From Terasakiella magnetica (GTDB lineage Bacteria; Pseudomonadota; Alphaproteobacteria; Rhodospirillales; Magnetospirillaceae), in the NCBI GenBank assembly GCA_902729415.1, contig CACVCF010000135.1:1-64000 (forward strand): DNA of 64,000 bases, read 5' to 3'. The notes under the pieces are model-generated. The model searched no databases, was not told the origin of the DNA, and was given only the letters and a program-made list of their open reading frames with translations. Position 1 is the first letter of the stretch. Every line of letters begins with the position of its first letter. Of the stretch, positions 26,150 to 35,182 are shown piece after piece. The translations under genes and the position numbers were made by a program.

Positions 26150-26893
26150 GTGGCTAATCCGATCGAGCAATTTAAGATCCAGCCGTTGGTTCCGCTCAAG
26201 GTGGCGGGCGTGGACATTTCGTTCACCAATTCCTCCGCCATGATGGTGCTGTCCATCTGCGCGATCACCTTGTTCCTGACCTTGTCGGTGCGCTCGCGCG
26301 CCCTGGTTCCCGGCCGCTGGCAGTCCATGGCCGAAGTCTTCTATGAATTCATCGCCGGCATGCTGCGCGACAACGTGGGGTCCGAGGGACGCAAGTACTT
26401 CCCCTTCATCTTCTCGTTGTTCATGTTCGTGCTGTTCGGCAACGTGCTGGGCATGCTGCCGCTGCCGGTCATCGGCTTCACCTATACCAGCCATGTGATC
26501 GTGACTTTCGCCATGGCCCTGGTGGTGTTCCTCGGTGTGACCGCCATCGGCTTCTCGCGTCATGGCCTGCACTATCTCCGCATGTTCTTCCCCGAGGGCG
26601 CCCCCATTGCGACCGCGGTCATTCTGATCCCCATCGAGTTGATCTCGTACTTCTCGCGTCCCTTCAGCCTCGCCGTCCGTCTGTTCGCCAACATGACGGT
26701 GGGCCACATCATCCTCAAGGTGATGGGCGGCTTCGTGGTGTCGCTGGGTGCGTTCTATCTGATCCCCGGTGTGGTTCCCTTCGCCTTCCTGTCGGCTATC
26801 ACTGTGCTGGAATTCGGCATCGCGTTGCTGCAGGCCTATGTGTTCACGATCCTCTCCTGCATCTACCTGCACGATGCCATTCACATGCATTGA
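26150..26893 (+). CDS. atpB: ATP synthase Fo subunit a
   Basis: A 247-residue inner-membrane subunit that forms the proton half-channels against the c-ring. Predicted helices are spread along the chain. The key region LISYFSRPFSLAVRLFANMTVGHIIL carries the essential arginine (in AVRLFANM). The C-terminal helix region EFGIALLQAYVFTILSCIYLHDAIH is also standard. A GTG start with AGAGG nine bases upstream is used; the family N-terminus MANPIEQFKI supports it. Confidence 0.97.
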   Translation: MANPIEQFKIQPLVPLKVAGVDISFTNSSAMMVLSICAITLFLTLSVRSRALVPGRWQSMAEVFYEFIAGMLRDNVGSEGRKYFPFIFSLFMFVLFGNVLGMLPLPVIGFTYTSHVIVTFAMALVVFLGVTAIGFSRHGLHYLRMFFPEGAPIATAVILIPIELISYFSRPFSLAVRLFANMTVGHIILKVMGGFVVSLGAFYLIPGVVPFAFLSAITVLEFGIALLQAYVFTILSCIYLHDAIHMH

Positions 26894-26953
26894 GTTGGTG
26901 GTCGGTTGAGTTTGTCTTTCTGTTCCGTATTAGTCCTGAAGGAGTTTAAGTAA

Positions 26954-27178
26954 ATGGAAGCGAGCGCTGCAAAGTTGATCGGTGCCGGTCTGGCTGCTAT
27001 CGGCATGATCGGGTCTGGTATCGGCGTGGGTAACATCTGGTCGAGCCTGATTGCCACCGTGGGCCGCAACCCGTCCGCCAAGGCGAACGTCGAGCTGTAC
27101 GGCTGGATCGGCTTCGCGGTGACCGAGGCGATTGCGCTGTTCGCCCTGGTCGTCGCCCTGATGATCCTCTTCGCCTAA
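26954..27178 (+). CDS. atpE: ATP synthase Fo subunit c
   Basis: A 74-residue hairpin of two membrane helices that oligomerises into the rotating c-ring. Helix 1 has the glycine-rich packing motif GSGIGVGN. The polar loop is RNPSAK, and helix 2 carries the proton-binding carboxylate E58 (FAVTEAIALFALV). There is no Na+-binding motif, so the ring should be proton-coupled. AAGGAG lies upstream of the ATG. The 115 bp after the gene hold no obvious terminator, allowing read-through into the b' gene. Confidence 0.97.
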   Translation: MEASAAKLIGAGLAAIGMIGSGIGVGNIWSSLIATVGRNPSAKANVELYGWIGFAVTEAIALFALVVALMILFA

Positions 27179-27293
27179 GACGAAGAGTCTCCTTCGGAAC
27201 GGTAAGTGCCGCAGCAGGGCTCTGCCCTGCTGCGGTTCACCGGCCGATCCGCAGTATTTCCGGGTTTAGTTCTACCCGTCCAGGAGCTTCGGG

Positions 27294-27788
27294 ATGCCTC
27301 AATTCGATCCCACCTTTTTTGCGCCTCAGCTGTTCTGGCTGGCTCTGACGTTCTTCACGCTTTACATGCTGATGACCGTGATCGCCCTGCCCAAGATCGG
27401 TGCCGTTCTCGACGAGCGTCAGCGCAAGATCGACGATAACCTCGACAAGGCTGCGCAGTTGAAGGCCGAGGCCGAAGCTGCCGTGGCGGCGTATGAGAAG
27501 GCCCTGGCCGAGTCCCGTGCCCATGCCCATTCCGTCATCAAGGAGGCGTCCGATCGTCTCGCCACCGAAGCCGAAGCTCGCAACCGCGAGCTGAACGCCC
27601 GGCTGGCCGAGCAGATCAAGGCCGGCGAAGCCCGGATCGCTTCCGCCAAGGATGCGGCCATGGCCAATGTCCGCGACGTCGCCCTGGATGTCGCCGGTGC
27701 CGCCATTGCCCGTCTGGTGGGCGGAGCCGCCGATAACGCCCGGCTCGAAGCCGCCGTCGCCGCCGCCCTCGAGGAGCACGGCAAATGA
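27294..27788 (+). CDS. atpF2: ATP synthase Fo subunit b'
   Basis: A 164-residue peripheral-stalk subunit. One N-terminal membrane helix (about 12-32, [21 protein letters not shown]) is followed by a long charged coiled coil (about 38-150). Alphaproteobacteria and photosynthetic lineages carry two different b-type genes, b' then b, which is the order here. The N-terminus [16 protein letters not shown] is characteristic of b'. The stop overlaps the next start as ATGA. Confidence 0.95.
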   Translation: MPQFDPTFFAPQLFWLALTFFTLYMLMTVIALPKIGAVLDERQRKIDDNLDKAAQLKAEAEAAVAAYEKALAESRAHAHSVIKEASDRLATEAEARNRELNARLAEQIKAGEARIASAKDAAMANVRDVALDVAGAAIARLVGGAADNARLEAAVAAALEEHGK

Positions 27789-28330
27789 TTTCGTCCGCTT
27801 ACGCCGCCGCCGCCGGGGGTGCTGCTGCCGCAGCCCATCACGGCCCGTTCTACACCGAAGCCCATTTTTGGGTGGATGTGGCGTTCATTCTGGTGGTTGC
27901 CCTGGCCTACCGTCCGGTGTCGCGCGCCATTGCCGCGGCTCTCGACGCCCGCGCCGCCAAGATCAAATCCCGCCTCGACGAGGCTCACAAGCTGCGTGAG
28001 GAGGCCCAGGAGATGCTGGCCGCCTATCAGCGCAAGCAGCGTGACGCCATGAAGGAAGCGGAAGAGATCATCGCCCATGCCAAGGCCGAGGCCGAGCGTC
28101 TGGCCAAGCAATCGGCCAAGGATCTCGAGGTCGCCATGAAGCGCCGCGAGCAGATGGCCATGGACCGTATCTCCCAGGCCGAGGCCCAGGCGGTGCGTGA
28201 AGTTCAGAATACCGCCATCGACGTCGCCATGGCCGCCGCTCAGAAGGTGATCGGTCAAAGCCTGTCGGCCGCTCAGGCCAATGGTCTGGTCGATTCGGCC
28301 ATTAAGGATCTGCCGTCCAAGCTGCACTAA
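27785..28330 (+). CDS. atpF: ATP synthase Fo subunit b
   Basis: A 181-residue stalk subunit. A short Ala-rich leader precedes the membrane helix (about 25-45, [21 protein letters not shown]), then a coiled coil rich in Ala, Glu, Lys and Arg runs to about residue 165. It pairs with b' to link the a subunit to F1. It is the last gene of the operon. The F1 genes (atpHAGDC) are not in the window, matching the split arrangement known in alphaproteobacteria. Confidence 0.96.
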   Translation: MISSAYAAAAGGAAAAAHHGPFYTEAHFWVDVAFILVVALAYRPVSRAIAAALDARAAKIKSRLDEAHKLREEAQEMLAAYQRKQRDAMKEAEEIIAHAKAEAERLAKQSAKDLEVAMKRREQMAMDRISQAEAQAVREVQNTAIDVAMAAAQKVIGQSLSAAQANGLVDSAIKDLPSKLH

Positions 28331-28356
28331 GCTTGACCGGTACCCCCTGGTTGAAG

Positions 28357-28388
28357 CGGCGGGCCTGAAAAGGTCCGCCGTTTTGCTT
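28357..28388 (+). terminator. Rho-independent terminator of the atp operon
   Basis: A 9-bp stem (CGGCGGGCC at 28357-28365 with GGTCCGCCG at 28372-28380, one G-T pair), a TGAAAA loop and TTTTGCTTTT. It is 26 bp after the atpF stop. Confidence 0.92.
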
Positions 28389-28403
28389 TTGACCGTATTG
28401 TGT

Positions 28404-28450
28404 CGGGTGGGTTTCTCCGAAACCCTTGCCTCCCACGGCATGGCGGCGCA
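28404..28450. repeat. Dispersed hairpin repeat, copy A
   Basis: The core hairpin GGGTTTC-TCC-GAAACCC (28409-28425) is followed by CTTGCCTCCCACGGCA. A second copy at 63361 has the same loop and flank, but the stem is GGGATTC/GAATCCC. The stem changes compensate each other. It lies in the gap between the atp terminator and the convergent FAD oxidase gene. Confidence 0.6.
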
Positions 28451-28497
28451 GTGCCTTGCACCTCAGCCTGTCGGCTCTGCTGCTCCGGGGGCAGATT

Positions 28498-29901
28498 TCA
28501 GGGCACCACCTTGCCCGGATTCATCAGCCCCTGGGGGTCGAAGGCGCGCTTGATGCGGCGCATCAGGTCAATGTCGAGGCTAGGCTTGTAATGGGCCAGT
28601 TCGTCGACCTTCAACCGCCCGATGCCGTGCTCGGCCGAGATGCTGCCGCCCATATCGGTCACGATGTCATGGACGATGCGGTTCATGCGGCCCCACTGGT
28701 CGAGGAAGGCCTGGGTATCGCAGTCTTTGGGCTGGGTCAGGTTGAAATGGGTGTTGCCGTCGCCGAGATGACCGAACGCCACCACCCGCACACCGGGAAG
28801 GGCGGCTTCCACGGCCTGGGTGCAGCGCTTTATCATTTCGGGGACCAGAGAGGTGGCGACGGCGACGTCATGCTTGATGCTGCCGCCTTCACGCTTCTGG
28901 GCTTCGGGGATGGCTTCGCGGATGCGCCACAGGGATTGGCGCTGCTCGCCGCTTTCGGCCAGGATGGCGTCGGCGGCCAGATCTTCGGCCATGGCTTCGG
29001 CCAAAACGTCTTCCAAAGTACCGCGCAGGCTATCGGTGCGTGACGATGACAGTTCCAGCAGCAGATACCAGGGATGCGGCACGGCAAAGGGATCGCGGAT
29101 ACCGGCGATGTGCCGAAGCCCCAGATTCAGACCAATGCGGGGGATCAACTCGCAGGCGGTAACGCAATCGCCGCTGGCTCGGCGGGCGCGGGCGAACACG
29201 CCCAAGGCGGCATCGAGATGGGGCAGGGCGATCAGGGCAGTCTGGCGCTCGTGCGGTGCGGGGAAGAGTTTCAGGACGGCGGCGGTGACGATGCCCAAAG
29301 TACCCTCGGCGCCAATAAACAGGTGGCGCAGGTCATAGCCGGTATTGTCCTTGCGCAGTGCTTTGAGGCCATGCCAGATCTGGCCGTCGGGCAGTACCAC
29401 CTCCAGCCCCAGCACCAGATCGCGGGTGGTACCATAGCGCAAGACATTGGTGCCGCCGGCATTGGTGGAAATATTGCCGCCGATGCGGCATGACCCTTCG
29501 GCGCCCAGACTTAACGGAAACAGACAGCCGACTTCGGCGGCGGCGGCTTGAAGACTGGCCAGGACACAGCCCGCCTCGGCAATCAGGGTAAAGTCGATGG
29601 GATCGATCTTGCGGATGCGGGTCAGGCGCTCGGTGGAGATAACCACGGCGCGGCCGTCCTCGGACGGCACCCCGCCGCCGCACAGACCGGTATTGCCGCC
29701 CTGGGGTACCATGGGGATGGAGGTCTCGGCGCACAGGCGCACCACTTCGGCGACTTCTGCGGTGGTGGCGGGGCGCACGGCGCAGCGGGCGGCACCGTGG
29801 AACAGGCCGCGCTCCTCCTTGAGATAGGGAGCGAGGTCGGTCGCGGTGGTTATGACGTTGCCGGGGCCGACAATGGCGGCAAGCCGATCTCGGAGATCCA
29901 T
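28498..29901 (-). CDS. FAD-binding 2-hydroxyacid oxidase/dehydrogenase
   Basis: A 467-residue flavoenzyme of the GlcD / D-2-hydroxyglutarate dehydrogenase family. The N-terminal PCMH-type FAD-binding domain (about 35-215) shows VPQGGNTGLCGGGVPSEDG, GGNISTNAGGTNVLRYG and LGLEVVLPDGQ. The C-terminal FAD-linked oxidase domain carries FGHLGDGNTHFNLTQ (probable metal and substrate histidines) and SISAEHGIGRLKVDEL. The likely reaction is oxidation of a D-2-hydroxyacid to the 2-oxoacid, electrons passing through FAD; the exact substrate cannot be read from sequence. The ATG shares one base with the stop of the Sua5/TsaC gene (TGATG). Confidence 0.9.
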   Translation of the reverse strand: MDLRDRLAAIVGPGNVITTATDLAPYLKEERGLFHGAARCAVRPATTAEVAEVVRLCAETSIPMVPQGGNTGLCGGGVPSEDGRAVVISTERLTRIRKIDPIDFTLIAEAGCVLASLQAAAAEVGCLFPLSLGAEGSCRIGGNISTNAGGTNVLRYGTTRDLVLGLEVVLPDGQIWHGLKALRKDNTGYDLRHLFIGAEGTLGIVTAAVLKLFPAPHERQTALIALPHLDAALGVFARARRASGDCVTACELIPRIGLNLGLRHIAGIRDPFAVPHPWYLLLELSSSRTDSLRGTLEDVLAEAMAEDLAADAILAESGEQRQSLWRIREAIPEAQKREGGSIKHDVAVATSLVPEMIKRCTQAVEAALPGVRVVAFGHLGDGNTHFNLTQPKDCDTQAFLDQWGRMNRIVHDIVTDMGGSISAEHGIGRLKVDELAHYKPSLDIDLMRRIKRAFDPQGLMNPGKVVP

Positions 29902-30866
29902 CAGGCCCCACTCCTCGGCGCGGCGGCGCGACACAGGCGGTCGTTGATGGCAAGGCCAAGTCCGTGCTCGGGAATGGGGGCGACGGCGATGCCGGTAAGG
30001 CCGGGTCGGTCGAGGGCACGTAACGATGCGAACAAATTAGCGGCGGCTTCGGCGAGGTCACCGTCCGGCGACAGGTTGAGAGTACAGGCCATGGGGCCGA
30101 AGCCGAGCAGAACCTCGCCATCGGAGCGTGTCATGGCATTGAGACGGACCGGCAAGGTGGGGGCGTAGTGGCTTTCCAATTGGCCTGGCGAGCGCGGTGC
30201 GTCGGGGGCATCGGTGGAGCGCAGCAGGCTTTGCCCCAGGGCAGCTTCCAGGTCTTCCACCCCGATCCCGCCGGGGCGCAGCAAAGTCGGGCGCGGGCCA
30301 CAAAGGTCGAGGACGGTGGATTCGACCCCCACCCGGCACGGCCCGCCGTCGAGGATCAGATCGATGCGATCGCTTAAGGATTCGGCCACATGGGCGGCGG
30401 TGGTGGGGCTGACGGCGCCGGAACGGTTGGCCGACGGTGCCGCCAACGGACGTCCTGCCGCCTGGATCAGGGCGCGGGCCACCGGGTGGTCGGGCAGGCG
30501 CACCGCCACCGAATCCAGCCCTGCCGAGACCAGCAGCGAGACCGGCGAATTTTCAAGCCGCGGCAGCACCAGGGTCAGGGGACCGGGCCAGAAGCGCCGT
30601 GCGAGATCGCAGGCCAGCGGGGTCATCGCCACCAGTCCTGCGGCCTGTTCCACCGAGGCGACATGGGCGATCAGCGGGTTAAAGCTGGGTCGGCCCTTGG
30701 CTTCGAAAATGGCAGCTACCGCCCGGTCGTTGGTGGCGTCGCCGCCCAGGCCATAGACCGTCTCGGTGGGAAAGGCCACCAGACCGCCCTGGGCCAAAAT
30801 GCGTCCAGCCGCAGCCAGGGCTTCGGGAGTGGGGGGCACAAGGGAGGCGATGATGTTCGGGCTCAT
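29901..30866 (-). CDS. tsaC: L-threonylcarbamoyladenylate synthase (Sua5/TsaC type)
   Basis: A 321-residue two-domain enzyme. It makes threonylcarbamoyl-AMP from threonine, bicarbonate and ATP for the t6A modification at tRNA position 37. The YrdC domain (about 15-205) has GGLVAFPTETVYGLGGDATND, KGRPSFNPLIAHV, RFWPGPLTLVL and APSANRSGAVSPTTAAHV. The C-terminal Sua5 domain (about 225-321) starts after SPGQLESHYAPTLPV, the conserved linker motif of the long form. Start MSPNII at 30866. It overlaps the FAD oxidase gene downstream. Confidence 0.94.
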   Translation of the reverse strand: MSPNIIASLVPPTPEALAAAGRILAQGGLVAFPTETVYGLGGDATNDRAVAAIFEAKGRPSFNPLIAHVASVEQAAGLVAMTPLACDLARRFWPGPLTLVLPRLENSPVSLLVSAGLDSVAVRLPDHPVARALIQAAGRPLAAPSANRSGAVSPTTAAHVAESLSDRIDLILDGGPCRVGVESTVLDLCGPRPTLLRPGGIGVEDLEAALGQSLLRSTDAPDAPRSPGQLESHYAPTLPVRLNAMTRSDGEVLLGFGPMACTLNLSPDGDLAEAAANLFASLRALDRPGLTGIAVAPIPEHGLGLAINDRLCRAAAPRSGA

Positions 30867-30916
30867 GGGGTCAAGATAGTGCAAGGGTGGGGGCCGAGGG
30901 AAGCAAGAGAGGGCGA

Positions 30917-31708
30917 CTACTCACCCACATTGAGCAGGGCGCCGCGGATGCGGGCGCCCTGCCACACCCGCAGGAACACCACGGACCCCAACACCAGATA
31001 GGCGGCGTTCAGCGCCATGGCCGAAACCAGCAAATCGGTGCGCAGGCCGTGGCCGAGCATGATCGAGCGCATGCCCTCGAATACATGGGCCGGCGGTAAG
31101 GCCCAGGCCACCACCTGCAAGATCTCGGGCAAGGTGGAGATGGGGTAATAGATCCCGGCCAGGGGGGCGACGGCAAAGATCAGCACCCAGGCCAGGCTTT
31201 CGGCGCCAAGGCCGAAGCGCAGCACCAGCGACGACACCAATAAACCCATGGCCCAACCGCTGACCATCAGATTGACCCAAAAGGCGATCAGCGGCAGACC
31301 GAGATCGAAGATGGAATAGTGGTAAAGAGGGATGGCGATCAGGGTGGCGGGCAGCACCCCGATCAGGGTGCGGACAAAGCTCATGCACAGCATGGCCGCC
31401 ACCAGTTCCATGGGGCGCAAGGGGCTGACGGAGAGATGGCCGAGATTGCGCGACCACATTTCCTCCAGAAACGACAGTGCCACCCCCAGGTTACCGCGAA
31501 ACATCACGTCCCACAGCAAGACGGCACCGATCAGGATACCGCCCGCATCCGCCACCCACGAAGAATGCTGGGCGAAAAAGCGGCTGGTGAACCCCCACAT
31601 CACCACATTGATGGTGGGCCAATAGGCCATTTCCAACAGACGCGGCCATGAGCCTTTGAGGATGTAGAGGTGGCGCAGGCATAAGCCCCCGATACGGCGC
31701 GGGCTCAT
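30917..31708 (-). CDS. ABC-2 type transporter permease
   Basis: A 263-residue membrane protein with six predicted helices. The family pattern is visible in WPTINVVMWGFTSRFF, SFLEEMWSRNLGHLSVSPLRPMELV and LAWVLIFAVAPLAGIYYPISTLPEILQVVAWALPPAHVFEGMR, the last being the standard ABC-2 motif around helix 5. It is coupled to the ATPase gene by an ATGA overlap, so the two form an exporter. NodJ-type lipo-oligosaccharide or polysaccharide exporters look similar, but the cargo is unknown. It is the last gene of the operon with the two EAL-like genes. Confidence 0.9.
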   Translation of the reverse strand: MSPRRIGGLCLRHLYILKGSWPRLLEMAYWPTINVVMWGFTSRFFAQHSSWVADAGGILIGAVLLWDVMFRGNLGVALSFLEEMWSRNLGHLSVSPLRPMELVAAMLCMSFVRTLIGVLPATLIAIPLYHYSIFDLGLPLIAFWVNLMVSGWAMGLLVSSLVLRFGLGAESLAWVLIFAVAPLAGIYYPISTLPEILQVVAWALPPAHVFEGMRSIMLGHGLRTDLLVSAMALNAAYLVLGSVVFLRVWQGARIRGALLNVGE

Positions 31709-32463
31709 GATTTGGTCTCGGAAGTTTTAACCTCGGGGGATTGGCGGTTACGGGCGATGTCGAGAAAAACCTCTTCCATGGTGTCGCGGCCGTAGCGTGC
31801 GATCAAGTCGCGTGGTGCGCCCTGATCGACGATGCTGCCGCGCTTCATCATCAGCACGCAATCACACATGCGCTCGACCTCGGTCATATTGTGCGAGGCC
31901 AAGACGATGGTGGCGCCGGTGCGGGCTTGATAGTCCTGGAAATAGCCGCGCACCCAATCGGCGGTATCGGGGTCGAGCGAGGCGGTGGGCTCGTCCAGCA
32001 GCAGCAGGTCCGGGGCGTTGAGCAGGGCCTTGGCCAGCGCCACCCGGGTCTTCTGTCCGGCGGACAACTTGCCCAAGGGGCGGTCGATGAACTCGGACAG
32101 CTCCAATTCCTCAGCCAGTTCGGCGATGCGGTCCTTGAGGCGGGGCACATGGTAGAGGTGGCCGAACACCGTCAAATTCTGCCGCACCGTCAGGCGATGG
32201 GGCAGATCGACATAGGGGCTGGAGAAGTTGAGGCGCGGCAGTACCCGATAGCGGTGCCGCACCATGTCCTCGCCTAGGACAGTGATGTCGCCGGAAGTGG
32301 GGATCAGCAACCCCAGCAGCATGGATAAGGTGGTGGTCTTACCCGCGCCGTTGCCGCCCAGCAGCGCGGTGGTCGAGCCTTTGGCAATGCGGAATGAAAT
32401 GGCATCCACTGCCACCACCGGGCCGAAGCTCTTGGTGACGGACTGAACCTCGATCGCCGTCAA
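31705..32463 (-). CDS. ABC transporter ATP-binding protein
   Basis: A 252-residue ATPase: Walker A GGNGAGKTT (about 37-45), Q-loop region, a slightly unusual signature LSAGQKTRVALAKALL, Walker B LLLLDEPTASLDPDT and the H-loop VLASHNM. It is closest in style to NodI/CcmA-like exporter ATPases. I infer a TTG start at 32463, which overlaps the stop of the upstream EAL-like gene (TTGA); the conserved N-terminus IEVQSVTKSFG begins three codons later. It partners the downstream permease. Confidence 0.92.
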   Translation of the reverse strand: MTAIEVQSVTKSFGPVVAVDAISFRIAKGSTTALLGGNGAGKTTTLSMLLGLLIPTSGDITVLGEDMVRHRYRVLPRLNFSSPYVDLPHRLTVRQNLTVFGHLYHVPRLKDRIAELAEELELSEFIDRPLGKLSAGQKTRVALAKALLNAPDLLLLDEPTASLDPDTADWVRGYFQDYQARTGATIVLASHNMTEVERMCDCVLMMKRGSIVDQGAPRDLIARYGRDTMEEVFLDIARNRQSPEVKTSETKS

Positions 32464-33719
32464 GGCCGGGGCCGCGCCCTGATACCGCGCTTGCGCGGGT
32501 CGCCCTGGATCAGGGATTCGATGTGGCGGCCCTGGAACAAGGTGATTCCCACCGAATGGCCGTATTCCACCGCCGAGGGAGTGTCGCAGCGGCACATGAT
32601 GATGCGGGTGACGCCGATGCGTCGCAGGGATTCTGTCTTTTTATCCTTCTCTTCGGTCAGAGACGGATCCCAGATCAGCTTGATAAGGTCGGCACCCAGG
32701 CGCTCGCGGTCGACGAAGGGCAACTGGTTATAGCTCAGCCCATCGATGCAGATGCGATAGCCTCGGTCATGGGCGAAGTCGCGGGCGAACAGATAGGCGC
32801 CAAGATCGGCGAAAATGTCCACCTTCTGCAATTCCAGCACGATGGTGCCGCGCATGCCAGCCTTGACGTTGTCGTCGAACACCAGAAACTCGGGCGTCAG
32901 GATGGTGGAGACGTTGAGGTTGATGCTGATATCGCCTTCCAGGGTGCGGTCGTCGTGCTTGTTCAGCATGCTGAGCACCCGGCGATCCAGGGTCTCGGTC
33001 AATTGCTGGAACAGCCAGGGGCTGGAACTGACGTTGACGCTGGGAAACAGGGTCTGGCGCAGGTCGGCGATGGAGATGAACAGCTCGTGGAACACCGGCT
33101 GCGGCGGGGCCTTGCCCACCATGGCGCAGATCGCCTGTCGGCGCATCAGATTGGCGAGATCGGCCTGGCCCAGCGACGATTCCACCCGGTGCAGCAATTC
33201 CGGCGTGAACGGCGCCCCCTTGGGCTTGGCCGCCTGCATGCGGCTGTTGCGGGCGGTCTGTTCGGCCGAGGCGGCGCGGCGGTCCTTCTCGTCTTGGACC
33301 ATCTTCTGGGCCAGGGCCAGCAGCATGTCGTATTCCCGGTCGAGGGAATACCAGGTGCAGAACAAAGGCTGGCGGGTCCGGGCTTCTTCCAGAACCAGGG
33401 GGTCGTCGGAGAACAGGAACCGCAGCTTGATCACCGCAGCCTCGACCTCGTCATGGGCCTGGGCTTTGTAGATGATGATGAGGTCAGAATTGTCCAGGAT
33501 GAATACCTGGGCCAGCATCAGCTTTACCAGATTTTCGAAGGTGGACCCGGCGATCCGCATGTGGTGGTCGCGGCGGTTCTGTATCTGAAGACCGGACAGG
33601 TGAACATGCACTGCCCGCCGGTCTTGGCGGTGGCGTTCCAGTCGATGGACGTAATCCAGCAGGAGGTTTTCCTGGCCGGCACCTCTGGATTGTCCCGGAG
33701 CGGGGGGCTGGTTCAGCAT
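32460..33719 (-). CDS. Degenerate EAL-domain-like protein (paralogue 1)
   Basis: A 419-residue cytoplasmic protein. The N-terminal part (about 20-180) contains FENLVKLMLAQVFILDNSDLIIIYKAQAHDEVEAAVIKLRFLF, shared in form with the paralogue upstream. The C-terminal part (about 240-410) has the EAL fold order: INLNVSTILTPEF, LELQKVDIFADL, GYRICIDGLSYNQLPFVD, LIKLIWDPSL, GVTRIIMCRCDT and GHSVGITLFQGRHIE. The catalytic ExL signature and most metal ligands of c-di-GMP phosphodiesterases are not evident, so it may be a sensor or scaffold. It lies 16 bp after the paralogue and overlaps the ABC ATPase gene by 4 bases. Confidence 0.75.
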   Translation of the reverse strand: MLNQPPAPGQSRGAGQENLLLDYVHRLERHRQDRRAVHVHLSGLQIQNRRDHHMRIAGSTFENLVKLMLAQVFILDNSDLIIIYKAQAHDEVEAAVIKLRFLFSDDPLVLEEARTRQPLFCTWYSLDREYDMLLALAQKMVQDEKDRRAASAEQTARNSRMQAAKPKGAPFTPELLHRVESSLGQADLANLMRRQAICAMVGKAPPQPVFHELFISIADLRQTLFPSVNVSSSPWLFQQLTETLDRRVLSMLNKHDDRTLEGDISINLNVSTILTPEFLVFDDNVKAGMRGTIVLELQKVDIFADLGAYLFARDFAHDRGYRICIDGLSYNQLPFVDRERLGADLIKLIWDPSLTEEKDKKTESLRRIGVTRIIMCRCDTPSAVEYGHSVGITLFQGRHIESLIQGDPRKRGIRARPRP

Positions 33720-33735
33720 GGCTGTCGCGCGCCTC

Positions 33736-35082
33736 CTACCGGAATGCCTTGAGGAGCGGGAAGGTGTCGAGCATGTCGTTGTCGCCGCATTCGGCGCGCG
33801 GGCGCCCGGTGATGACGCCATGGCGCTGAGTGCATTGGTTCAATGTGCAGGCCGAGGATTTCTCGCACTGGGCCATGGTCACCGCGGCGATCATAGAATC
33901 GAGGAAGCGGCCCTGGAACATGCGGATTCCCTGGCTGAGACCCCAGGAAATGGATAATTCCGTATCGCAGCGCGACAAGATGACGCGGTCAAAGCCGACG
34001 GGACCCAGCGCCGCCTGTATTTCAGCGGTTTTGATATCGTCGATCATGTCGGGGCTCCAGCTCACCTTGACATAATCGGTGTCGAACAGTTCGGCATCCA
34101 TGAACTGCAACGTCACCGGCGTCATGCCGTCCAGCACCGATTTGTGGCCGCGGGCGCGCAAGCTGTCACGGGCGCGGAAGAAGCCATCCAGGTCGTTGAA
34201 GATGTCGAGAAGCTGGAACTCCACCACCAATCCGGCGCGACCCCGGATCGACGCCTCGAACTGCTGGAATACCGGCGTTTCGATGGTGGCCATGTTGAGG
34301 TTGACCGAGAACGCCGTCGGCGACTTGCGAAAGCCAGAATCTTGCAGCACCGACAGTACGCGCAGATCCAACACCTGGGACAAATGCTGGAACAGCCAGC
34401 GGTTGGCCAAGATGTTGACGTCGGGCGCCAGAACTTTTTGCAGGTCCATGATGGACATGAAAAATTCCTGGAATGCCACCTCGGCGGTCATCTTCTCGTT
34501 GATGTGGATGCAGGCCTGGCGCCGCACCACGCCGGCGATGTCGGTGGCGCCGATGCGTTCAAGCACCTTGCCCAGATTCTTGGCGTCGAGGTTCTGGATC
34601 TGCGGTGCTGCGCGCTGGTCGGCGGTCTGCTTCTTCGCGTCGACCACCATCTTGCTGGCCAGCGTGAAGAAGGAATCGTAATCGGCCTCGAGGTCGTAGA
34701 ACGAAACGAAGCGGTCCTGGCCGTCAGCGGATTCGGCGTAGGTCAGCGGATCAGTGGAAAACAGCGCCCGCAGCTTGTAGACGATGGCATCCAGATCGGA
34801 GAAATTGGCGTCCTTGCAGATGAGGATGATGTCCGAATTGGTCATCAGGAACATCTGGCCGCGATACATGTCGACCATGGATTCGAACATGCGGAAGGCA
34901 ATGCGGATGCGGCCTTCCTCCCGATTGCTGGGAAGCAGACGGGACAGATGAAGGTGCAGCGCCACGCGCCCCTCCCTGATGCGGCCGACCCGTTCGGTCG
35001 CATCGAAAAGAAGGCCTTCCGGCGTCACAACTTCTTGTTGTCTTCCACCGAACGCACCGGCGTTCATCCGAACCCCATCCAT
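33736..35082 (-). CDS. Degenerate EAL-domain-like protein (paralogue 2)
   Basis: A 448-residue protein with the same architecture as the next gene. The N-terminal region has FESMVDMYRGQMFLMTNSDIILICKDANFSDLDAIVYKLRALF. The C-terminal EAL-like region shows VNLNMATIETPVF, VEFQLLDIFNDL, GHKSVLDGMTPVTLQFMD, DYVKVSWSPDM, GFDRVILSRCDTE and GLSQGIRMFQGRFLDSM. The usual ExL motif and catalytic acids are not seen. A cysteine-containing tail (MAQCEKSSACTLNQCTQRHG) follows the EAL-like part. The start may be ATG 35082 or 35067. It is the first gene of the operon that continues with paralogue 1 and the ABC exporter. Confidence 0.75.
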   Translation of the reverse strand: MDGVRMNAGAFGGRQQEVVTPEGLLFDATERVGRIREGRVALHLHLSRLLPSNREEGRIRIAFRMFESMVDMYRGQMFLMTNSDIILICKDANFSDLDAIVYKLRALFSTDPLTYAESADGQDRFVSFYDLEADYDSFFTLASKMVVDAKKQTADQRAAPQIQNLDAKNLGKVLERIGATDIAGVVRRQACIHINEKMTAEVAFQEFFMSIMDLQKVLAPDVNILANRWLFQHLSQVLDLRVLSVLQDSGFRKSPTAFSVNLNMATIETPVFQQFEASIRGRAGLVVEFQLLDIFNDLDGFFRARDSLRARGHKSVLDGMTPVTLQFMDAELFDTDYVKVSWSPDMIDDIKTAEIQAALGPVGFDRVILSRCDTELSISWGLSQGIRMFQGRFLDSMIAAVTMAQCEKSSACTLNQCTQRHGVITGRPRAECGDNDMLDTFPLLKAFR

Positions 35083-35182
35083 CAGTCACTGGCGTTAAGG
35101 ACCTGTGTCGCTTATCTAAAATAAACAGACTGGTCTTGCCTCAATTACAGATACCATCGGGTCACATTATAGCCTAGCGGAA

